DNA from: an uncultured Rhodospirillaceae bacterium
GTDB lineage: Bacteria > Pseudomonadota > Alphaproteobacteria > Rhodospirillales > UBA2165
DNA length: 19,434 nucleotides
Direction of reading: 5' to 3'
Assembly (NCBI GenBank): GCA_913054205.1
Contig: CAJXJM010000005.1
Span: 1 to 19,434 of the forward strand
Shown here: in pieces, positions 14,583 to 19,434 of the stretch
Layout of the letters: every line of letters starts with the position of its first letter
How positions within the stretch are numbered: the first letter of the stretch is position 1
The notes under the pieces: generated by a model
What the model saw: the letters and a program-made list of their open reading frames with translations, nothing else
Databases searched by the model: none
What the model was told of the DNA's origin: nothing
Translations under genes and position numbers: made by a program

Positions 14583-14665
14583 CCCCCTCAAGGGGGAGGA
14601 CACATGCGCCAGGAATTTTCGTGGGGCTCGCCGGCTAATGCGGCGCAAGCCAAGCTTGCGGAGCC
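14583..14665. repeat. GC-rich hairpins downstream of metZ
   Basis: CCCCC and GGGGG around TCAA (14583-14596) form one small hairpin. CGCAAGC and GCTTGCG around CAA (14644-14660), enclosed by GGCTC (14625-14629) and GAGCC (14661-14665), form another. They sit between metZ and the 88-residue gene and differ in composition from the AT-rich DNA around 14540-14570. No T run follows, so termination is uncertain; they may be intergenic repeats. Confidence 0.45.
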
Positions 14666-14691
14666 AAGCGCCCGGCGTCTGAGGGGGCAAA

Positions 14692-15888
14692 TTAAGCCTT
14701 CAGCGCTTGGTCCAAATCTTCAATGATATCATCGACATCTTCGAGGCCAACAGACAAGCGAACCAAATTATCAGTAATACCGACTTCAAGGCGGCCTTCC
14801 GGCGTGAGCCGCTGATGGGTCGTTGTCGCAGGGTGCGTCATTAGACTTTTGGCATCACCAAGATTGTTCGATATATCGATGAGGTTCATGGCGTTCATAA
14901 ACTTAAAGGTCCGCGCCATGTCGCCATCAAGATTAAAACACACGACGGTGCCGGGACCGCTCATTTGCTTCTGTGCCAAAGTATATTGCGGATGACTTTT
15001 TAACCCTGGGAACAGAACACTCGAAACTTCTGAACGGCTTTCCAGAAATTCCGCAACTTTTTGCGCCGATTTGCAATGGCGTTCGACACGAATTTCCAAT
15101 GTTTCCAGACCTTTTAAATGAACCCAAGCATTGAACGGGCTCAATGATGGACCTGTGTGGCGCATGAATTGCTTGAGATCGCCCTCCGACCACTCAACAT
15201 CATCGGTTAACACACAACCACCCATGGCACGGCCTTGACCATCGATATGTTTAGTTGCGGAATAGACAACGACATCAGCGCCGAGATCCAAACATTTTTG
15301 CAATATTGGCGTCGCAAAAACATTATCTATCACCACCCGAGCGCCGGCTTTATGTGCCATTTCACATACTGCCGGTATATCAATGATATCCATTTGCGGA
15401 TTTGAAGGCGTCTCCATAAAGACCGCCGCCGTCGGCTTACTGAGGGCTGCTTCCCATTCATCCAAATTGGTGCCATCGACCATAGTGCTCTCAACGCCAA
15501 ATTTCGGCAACAAATCCCGGCAGATAAAATCACAACTACCAAACAATGCCTTGGAGGACACCAAGCGATCACCCGCCGAAACACTTGCCGCCAGCGACGC
15601 ATACACTGCTGCCATACCTGTCGCCGTTGCCCGGCAGGATGCAGCCCCTTCGAGCAAAGCCATGCGCTCTTCAAACATACCGACAGTTGGGTTTGAGAAA
15701 CGCGAATAGATAAAGCGATCTTCTTCCCCTTGAAAGGCACGTTGCGCCTGTTCCGCCGTGTCGTAGATATAACCGGACGTCATGAAGATGCCTTCACTTG
15801 TCTCGGCAAAATTTGATCTATTTGTGCCGCCGCGCACTAAATTTGTTGCGGGCCGCCACTTTTTGTCTGCTGCGTTGTCATCAGCCAT
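14692..15888 (-). CDS. metZ: O-succinylhomoserine sulfhydrylase (MetZ type), PLP enzyme
   Basis: With the start at 15888 the product has 398 residues, normal for the Cys/Met metabolism PLP family. Visible motifs are T-x-L-V-R-G-G-T-x-R-S-x-F-x-E-T-S-E-G-I-F near the start, IYSRFSNPTVGMFEERMALL, S-x-S-A-T-K-H-type stretch V-Y-S-A-T-K-H-I-D-G-Q-G-R with the PLP lysine at about Lys213, and LIDISNNLGDAKSLMTHPAT near the end. The start region and Y-S-R-F-S-N-P-T favour MetZ over MetB or MetC. MetZ makes homocysteine from O-succinylhomoserine and sulfide in methionine synthesis. AGGAGA lies six bases before the ATG at 15888; an upstream ATG at 15936 lies within the terminator arms and is unlikely. 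Expression is controlled by the SAM-II riboswitch and terminator at 15919-16020, which agrees with the assignment. Confidence 0.93.
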   Translation of the reverse strand: MADDNAADKKWRPATNLVRGGTNRSNFAETSEGIFMTSGYIYDTAEQAQRAFQGEEDRFIYSRFSNPTVGMFEERMALLEGAASCRATATGMAAVYASLAASVSAGDRLVSSKALFGSCDFICRDLLPKFGVESTMVDGTNLDEWEAALSKPTAAVFMETPSNPQMDIIDIPAVCEMAHKAGARVVIDNVFATPILQKCLDLGADVVVYSATKHIDGQGRAMGGCVLTDDVEWSEGDLKQFMRHTGPSLSPFNAWVHLKGLETLEIRVERHCKSAQKVAEFLESRSEVSSVLFPGLKSHPQYTLAQKQMSGPGTVVCFNLDGDMARTFKFMNAMNLIDISNNLGDAKSLMTHPATTTHQRLTPEGRLEVGITDNLVRLSVGLEDVDDIIEDLDQALKA

Positions 15889-15919
15889 TTTGAGTCTCCT
15901 ATTTTCGGCAGCCGGAGAT

Positions 15920-15948
15920 AAAAAATCCCCGGCCAAATATGGTCGGGG
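15920..15948 (-). terminator. Riboswitch-controlled intrinsic terminator
   Basis: On the minus strand CCCCGACC, the loop ATATTT and GGCCGGGG form an 8-base stem with one mismatch, followed by ATTTTTT (six T at 15920-15925). It lies between the SAM-II aptamer and the metZ ribosome site, so it would end the transcript in the leader. Its first arm contains CCGACC, which could pair with the aptamer 3-prime strand. Confidence 0.85.
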
Positions 15949-15959
15949 CTTCTAACGCG

Positions 15960-16020
15960 CCGACCTTTTAGCTCTGTTTATTTAGCGTGGCCGCAAGCCG
16001 GTCGTACAAATCACCACGTC
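15960..16020 (-). promoter_or_regulatory. SAM-II riboswitch aptamer
   Basis: On the minus strand the leader reads CGTGGTGATTTG, then CGACCGGCTTGCGGCCACG, then CTAAATAAA and GCTAAAAGGTCGG. This follows the SAM-II (metA motif) consensus closely. CGTGG (16014-16018) and CCACG (15986-15990) make the first helix. CGACC (16000-16004) and GGTCG, within 15960-15965 on this strand, make the pseudoknot helix. SAM-II binds S-adenosylmethionine and lowers expression of methionine genes in alphaproteobacteria. Its place directly ahead of metZ is the usual one. Confidence 0.95.
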
Positions 16021-16025
16021 GGGAT

Positions 16026-16053
16026 AAAATACTCAGGATTTAGGTTCCGTCAA
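16026..16053 (-). promoter_or_regulatory. metZ promoter
   Basis: On the minus strand TTGACG (16048-16053) and TATTTT (16026-16031) are 16 bases apart, and the predicted start falls within a few bases of the first SAM-II helix. This is the same pair of boxes and spacing as at the groESL promoter. Confidence 0.65.
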
Positions 16054-16090
16054 GAGAATAACTGTCGATTTACCTAATCGTAATATGCAA

Positions 16091-16234
16091 TCCCTTGCCT
16101 GATCTCGCCGTCTGGCCTATGTCTTTAGGAGAAAAAAAGGCCTGTGCCTATGGACGATCAAGTGATGTCTAACGTCATTGTAACGTGCCTTTGTCTTGCC
16201 TGAACTCCCTATCTGACCTATGTCTTTAGCAGGA
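16091..16234 (+). repeat. Imperfect 43-base direct repeat upstream of tldD
   Basis: Positions 16091-16133 and 16192-16234 align without gaps at 34 of 43 positions. Both copies contain TTGCCT, 17 bases, then TATGTCTTTAG, a spacing that fits -35 and -10 boxes. Most mismatches lie in the spacer. Two tandem promoters, or a duplicated protein site, are the likely readings. The second copy runs into the region just before the tldD start. The rest of the 376-base gap holds the metZ leader. Confidence 0.6.
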
Positions 16235-16264
16235 TTTCAAAGCCTCAAAACCAAGGTAGTTGCC

Positions 16265-17698
16265 ATGACTGATATCGCCACCACAGACGACATTTTCTAT
16301 AATCGTTCCGGCATGGATCAAAAACGTGTTGAAGGCATTGTCGAAGACGCCCTTCACGGTGCCGATGATGGTGAGCTGTTCTTGGAATACAATCAGTCGG
16401 AAAGCTTTGTCTTTGATGACGGCCAGCTTAAGAACGCTAGTTTTGACACTATGCAAGGTTTTGGCCTGCGCGCCATTGCGGGTGAAACAGCTGGCTACAG
16501 CCACGCTTCTGAGCTCAGTGAAGATGCCCTCAAACGCGCCAGTGACACAGTTAAAACCATCCATGCCGGTCATGGCGGCACAATGGCAGCAGCACCTTCG
16601 CCAACAAATCGCAGCCTCTATATTGATGACAACCCGCTCAACATGGTGCCGTTCGAAACCAAAGTTAAGGTACTGTCTGATATTGATGCCTATGCGCGTG
16701 GGCTTGATGATCGGATCAAGCAAGTGTCAGCGTCGCTTTCCGGCGAATGGCAAGCCGTTCAAATTGTACGCGGTGATGGCAGTCGAGCCGCTGATATTAG
16801 GCCTCTTGTGCGGCTCAATGTATCTGTGGTTGCCGGCGATGGTGAACGCATGGAGGCAGGTAGCTACGGCATGGGTGGCCGGGAAACCTATGAGACCTAT
16901 TTGCTGACAGACACCTGGCAAGGCGCGGTCGATGAAGCGCTTCGCCAAGCCCTGGTTAATTTAGAAAGCGTCGCTGCACCAGCCGGTGAAATGCCGGTGG
17001 TATTAGGTCCTGGCTGGCCCGCTATTTTATTGCACGAAGCCATCGGCCACGGTTTGGAAGGCGACTTCAACCGTAAAAAAACGTCTGCTTTTTCAGAACT
17101 GATGGGGCAACGCGTCGCCGCCCCCGGCGTCACTGTTGTCGATGACGGCACAATTGAAGACCGCCGCGGATCACTTTCCATTGACGACGAAGGCACACCT
17201 GCACAGCGAACCGTTTTGATCGAAGACGGCATCCTGACCGGCTACATGCAGGACCGGATGAATGCCCATCTCATGGGCGTGCCCAGCACCGGCAATGGCC
17301 GGCGTCAAAGTTATGCCCACGCCCCGATGCCGCGGATGACCAACACGGTCATGGAAAATGGTGAGCATGATCCGGAAGAAATCATCAAATCCGTTAAAAA
17401 AGGTCTCTACGCTGTTAATTTCGGTGGCGGTCAAGTTGATATTACGTCGGGTAAATTTGTCTTCACCTGCACCGAAGCCTATCAAATTGAAGACGGCAAA
17501 TTGGGCGCCGCTGTTAAAGGCGCGACGCTGATCGGCAGCGGTCCGGAAGCGCTTAAAACGGTTTCAATGATCGGCAATGATATGGCTCTTGATCCAGGTG
17601 TCGGCACCTGCGGGAAAGACGGCCAGGGCGTACCGGTCGGCGTTGGCCAGCCGACCATGCTGTTGGATGAACTGACAGTTGGCGGAACTGAAGTCTAG
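16265..17698 (+). CDS. tldD: TldD-family metalloprotease
   Basis: The 477-residue product is a full-length TldD. The zinc motif H-E-A-I-G-H-G-L-E-G-D begins at His257, the expected third ligand Cys402 sits in F-T-C-T-E-A-Y, and the C-terminus shows DMALDPGVGTCGKDGQGVPV and Q-P-T-M-L-L-D-E-L-T-V-G-G. The N-terminal domain with G-x-G-L-R-A-I (about 66-71) is also typical. TldD works with TldE/PmbA as a peptidase that degrades unfolded or leader peptides in microcin maturation and antitoxin turnover; TldE is not in the window. The ATG at 16265 is chosen because it gives the normal family length and AAGG lies nine bases before it; a start at 16220 would add 15 residues. It is divergent from the metZ leader. 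Confidence 0.96.
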   Translation: MTDIATTDDIFYNRSGMDQKRVEGIVEDALHGADDGELFLEYNQSESFVFDDGQLKNASFDTMQGFGLRAIAGETAGYSHASELSEDALKRASDTVKTIHAGHGGTMAAAPSPTNRSLYIDDNPLNMVPFETKVKVLSDIDAYARGLDDRIKQVSASLSGEWQAVQIVRGDGSRAADIRPLVRLNVSVVAGDGERMEAGSYGMGGRETYETYLLTDTWQGAVDEALRQALVNLESVAAPAGEMPVVLGPGWPAILLHEAIGHGLEGDFNRKKTSAFSELMGQRVAAPGVTVVDDGTIEDRRGSLSIDDEGTPAQRTVLIEDGILTGYMQDRMNAHLMGVPSTGNGRRQSYAHAPMPRMTNTVMENGEHDPEEIIKSVKKGLYAVNFGGGQVDITSGKFVFTCTEAYQIEDGKLGAAVKGATLIGSGPEALKTVSMIGNDMALDPGVGTCGKDGQGVPVGVGQPTMLLDELTVGGTEV

Positions 17699-17742
17699 CC
17701 AATCGTAGAAACCAAGGTTCAAATTATAGCAGCCAACGTGCG

Positions 17743-18129
17743 TTAAAATACGCCCTGAAATACAATCATGATGACCAAACAAATGATCCAATAACCGGCC
17801 TCCACATTTCGAGCATATCCGGATTTTTGTGCAAACATTCCACCTGAATAAGCCAGAACGATAAATGCCACAGTCGCTAGTATCACTGTAAGCAGTGCGT
17901 TTGAGACCGCCGTAACACCAACAAACCAGCTCATCAGCATCAACCCTATGAACTGCGCTACCATGGCCCCAACAGGCATGTTGCCAGCTGTTCCCAACTC
18001 TACGCCAACACCCTCAGCCCATTTCGTTCCAAAAAGTTTTGGCGAAAACCAAAGCCATCCAACAAGGAAGGAAACGACGGCACCAACAATGACCCCCGTC
18101 CAACTTACATCTGTCGTCAATTCATTCAT
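17743..18129 (-). CDS. DUF1761 family membrane protein
   Basis: The 128-residue product has four hydrophobic segments: about 10-28, 52-70, 78-97 and 110-128. The first loop carries W-L-W-F-S-P-K-L-F-G-T-K-W-A-E-G, the hallmark of DUF1761 proteins (small inner-membrane proteins of unknown function). The gene is convergent to tldD with a 44-base gap lacking a clear terminator. GGAG lies about ten bases before the ATG. The last codons, GVF, put the C-terminus right after the final membrane segment. No partner gene is evident: the next gene upstream on this strand, a SpoIIAA-like protein, is 93 bases away and may be separate. Confidence 0.82.
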   Translation of the reverse strand: MNELTTDVSWTGVIVGAVVSFLVGWLWFSPKLFGTKWAEGVGVELGTAGNMPVGAMVAQFIGLMLMSWFVGVTAVSNALLTVILATVAFIVLAYSGGMFAQKSGYARNVEAGYWIICLVIMIVFQGVF

Positions 18130-18222
18130 AATATTTTCTCCAAACAGTTAAGCCGTGATTTTCTAAAATACACTACTACGTCCGAAACATTTGATGTGCA
18201 CGGTACATTTTTTCTCTAAAAC

Positions 18223-18615
18223 TCAGTCTACGGTTTTTAACCAGTTTATGGCCTCAGATTGAGAGTCAAATTTCTTACCTGTTAAGCCTTCTCGATCCAA
18301 AACAGTTCGGATAATATTCTTCGAGCGAAGAGAAGGCTTTCCTCCATCAACTATTGCGAACGGTCGGCGAAAAAAATATCTTGAGGCACCTAAAAACAAT
18401 TTCTCCGCCACAAGCGGAACATCATCGTCCGTTATTCTGTCGTCTGTTTCGGAAATGTCTAAAATCACATTACCTTCAAAATCGAAAGGAATAGTGCTTT
18501 TGATTATTTCGGAAATCTCCCCAATTGTAGAGCGCTCAAAAAGACCCTGAATCATTATCGATGCTATCTGTTTATTTGAGACTATAGTATATTCGATATT
18601 TACACTGCATGGCAT
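18223..18615 (-). CDS. SpoIIAA/STAS-like domain protein (tentative)
   Basis: The 130-residue product is soluble, with alternating strands and helices. Its layout recalls the STAS/SpoIIAA-like family: a strand-rich start (IEYTIVSNKQIASIMIQG), the strand N-V-I-L-D-I-S (about 48-54) that ends in a loop, R-R-P-F-A-I-V-D-G-G-K-P-S, and a closing helix F-D-S-Q-S-E-A-I-N-W-L-K. That ending is common in SpoIIAA-like proteins, which often lack the phosphorylated serine of real anti-sigma antagonists. I cannot show a partner or role. GGAGAAACTTCA directly precedes the ATG at 18615, a strong start. No sigma factor or anti-sigma gene is nearby. The identification rests on secondary-structure pattern and the ending, so an unrelated alpha/beta protein is possible. 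Confidence 0.65.
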   Translation of the reverse strand: MPCSVNIEYTIVSNKQIASIMIQGLFERSTIGEISEIIKSTIPFDFEGNVILDISETDDRITDDDVPLVAEKLFLGASRYFFRRPFAIVDGGKPSLRSKNIIRTVLDREGLTGKKFDSQSEAINWLKTVD

Positions 18616-18831
18616 TGAAGTTTCTCCGACACAATTATCTCCTTACAACTTGATGGCGCACCTGACCGCGCGTCAATGTAGTCATCGTTTGCTGTTTAAC
18701 AATGACATCGCTTCATAATCGAAGCAATATTTCGAAAATGATCACAAGCCTTTGATTCGAATACTATAATGGATTACCGTCACAAAATTCGGCATTATCT
18801 CTAATAATTGCCAGGTTTTCTAAAATGAACC
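18616..18831. other. Intergenic stretch ahead of the SpoIIAA-like gene
   Basis: No gene is supported. An imperfect inverted repeat, GTCATCGTT (18681-18689) and AACAATGAC (18698-18706), lies about 70 bases before the SpoIIAA-like start and could be an operator. I see nothing else of note before repeat copy B. Confidence 0.4.
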
Positions 18832-18914
18832 AATGTCCGCTTTTGGTGGCAGTCAAAAGCAGACTCTTTTGCATCTCCCGGATAGTGTCCGCTTTCGGGT
18901 ATTAACCAGACGTT
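18832..18914 (+). repeat. Dispersed palindromic repeat, copy B
   Basis: This 83-base stretch is the plus-strand counterpart of the reverse complement of 14170-14246. It opens with AATGTCCGCTT, has GTCAAAAGCAGAC at 18852-18864 and TGTCCGCTTTCGGG at about 18886-18899, and closes with a diverged arm, CAGACGTT. The end arms are less exact than in copy A. It lies between the solute-binding and SpoIIAA-like genes. Confidence 0.8.
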
Positions 18915-18982
18915 TTGACTTCATATCAATACGAGTGGTTTTCCATTTACGTCACTCCTCCGGCTAGAAGTTGAGAGCAATT

Positions 18983-19019
18983 ATTGGCAAAATTGATTTC
19001 TAATTGTGCGCTTGCCAAT
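18983..19019 (-). repeat. Inverted repeat after the solute-binding gene
   Basis: ATTGGCAA (18983-18990) and TTGCCAAT (19012-19019) are perfect arms 21 bases apart, starting 12 bases after the stop of the gene at 19032. On the minus strand there is no T run after the stem, so it is at best a weak terminator. Confidence 0.4.
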
Positions 19020-19031
19020 TTAGAAAAAATG

Positions 19032-19434
19032 TTACGACGCAACTTGAAGCTTGCCGTTCACGCCATAGCGGTTGATCAATTTATCAATCAGTCCGTTTGC
19101 TATTGAGCCAGTCACAAACTCCTGCAAAAACACGGCGGCAGCTGTATTTTTTAATTGCGTGCCAATGGCTTGCTCGACCTTCATATAGCGGCCACCAAGA
19201 ATATGGGTACCCGGCAGTTTTTCTATGTTTTGGTCCAATGCCGGTCGAAGTCCCGCCAATGCATCCAGATTTTCGCCAGCGAACAGATCGACCGCTGCGG
19301 GCAAGCCTTCGGCGCGGTGGAGCTCAGCATGTTGCAATGTCCGCGTGAGATATAGATCATAGGCGCTTGTCCCCGATACAGCGATGCGCACACCGGCCTG
19401 ATCAACATCTTCAACCGTTTGAAAGGTAGAACCA
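19032..19434 (-). CDS. Periplasmic solute-binding protein, family 3 (C-terminal part)
   Basis: This is the last 133 residues of a gene that continues beyond the right edge; the frame is open through 19434. TFQTVEDVDQAGVRIAVSGT, then S-A-Y-D-L-Y-L-T-R-T-L-Q-H-A-E-L, then LFAGENLDALAGLRPALDQN and an ending with V-x-x-F-V-x-x-x-x-x-x-G-L-I-x-x-L-I-x-R-Y-G, follow the second lobe of type 3 (amino-acid type) binding proteins of ABC importers. The D-L-D-x-x-G-V-R-I-A-V-x-x-G-T-S-A-Y segment is the usual hinge and ligand loop. The signal peptide would lie outside the window. Any permease and ATPase partners are not visible downstream, where repeat copy B follows, so they must be upstream or elsewhere. 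The ligand is not known. Confidence 0.8.
   Translation of the reverse strand, partial: GSTFQTVEDVDQAGVRIAVSGTSAYDLYLTRTLQHAELHRAEGLPAAVDLFAGENLDALAGLRPALDQNIEKLPGTHILGGRYMKVEQAIGTQLKNTAAAVFLQEFVTGSIANGLIDKLINRYGVNGKLQVAS

Noticed and set aside
14583..14596. CCCCC/GGGGG hairpin as the metZ terminator
   Set aside because: It lies about 100 bases past the stop and has no T run on the minus strand, so it is listed only as a repeat structure.
15889..15936. Extended N-terminus of MetZ from the ATG at 15936
   Set aside because: It would start within the terminator stem, while AGGAGA fits the ATG at 15888.
16326..16907. Plus-strand 193-residue open frame
   Set aside because: Out-of-frame shadow within tldD on the same strand.

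Overview
The window looks like part of an alphaproteobacterial chromosome of moderate GC content. The grounds are a SAM-II riboswitch ahead of a metZ-type gene, a groES-groEL operon with a CIRCE-like operator, a Usg-family gene, and the general flavour of the proteins. I cannot assign an order or genus. There are no tRNA or rRNA genes, no CRISPR array, no phage genes and no transposase. Most of the window is housekeeping or conserved accessory genes, and I did not find a clearly new multi-gene system. The most interesting features are regulatory or relic sequences.

Left part (1-4714). A minus-strand partial gene runs off the left edge; its N-terminus resembles reductive-dehalogenase-like Fe-S proteins, but only weakly. 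It is divergent from a MarR-family regulator, and overlapping palindromes lie between them. Next comes a decayed C-terminal fragment of an EAL-domain (cyclic-di-GMP phosphodiesterase) gene with a one-base frameshift, then about 630 bases of AT-rich non-coding DNA with DnaA-box-like sites. A plus-strand group follows: dienelactone hydrolase family protein, CaiB/BaiF (class III) CoA-transferase, and a glutathione S-transferase-like protein.

Middle (4721-11567). A minus-strand operon encodes an ABC ATPase, an ABC-2 permease, a GldG-like auxiliary protein and a DUF4340 protein ending in a Lys-Asp repeat tail. Upstream on the same strand lies groES-groEL with a recognisable promoter, a half-degenerate CIRCE element and a likely terminator.

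Right part (11568-19434). A Usg-family gene converges, with one base between stop codons, on a two-gene operon (family 2 glycosyltransferase, then a TVP38/VTT membrane protein). Then come a rhodanese-like protein, a small conserved-type hypothetical, and metZ (sulfhydrylase), whose leader holds promoter, SAM-II aptamer, terminator and ribosome binding site in order. Divergent from it is tldD, preceded by a 43-base imperfect direct duplication. The end carries a DUF1761 membrane protein, a SpoIIAA/STAS-like protein and the C-terminal part of a periplasmic solute-binding protein. Two copies of a roughly 80-base palindromic repeat, in opposite orientation, lie in intergenic DNA at 14170-14246 and 18832-18914.

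Starts were moved from the longest reading frame where a Shine-Dalgarno sequence and family length favoured an inner start. All family names come from reading motifs by eye; no database search was run.
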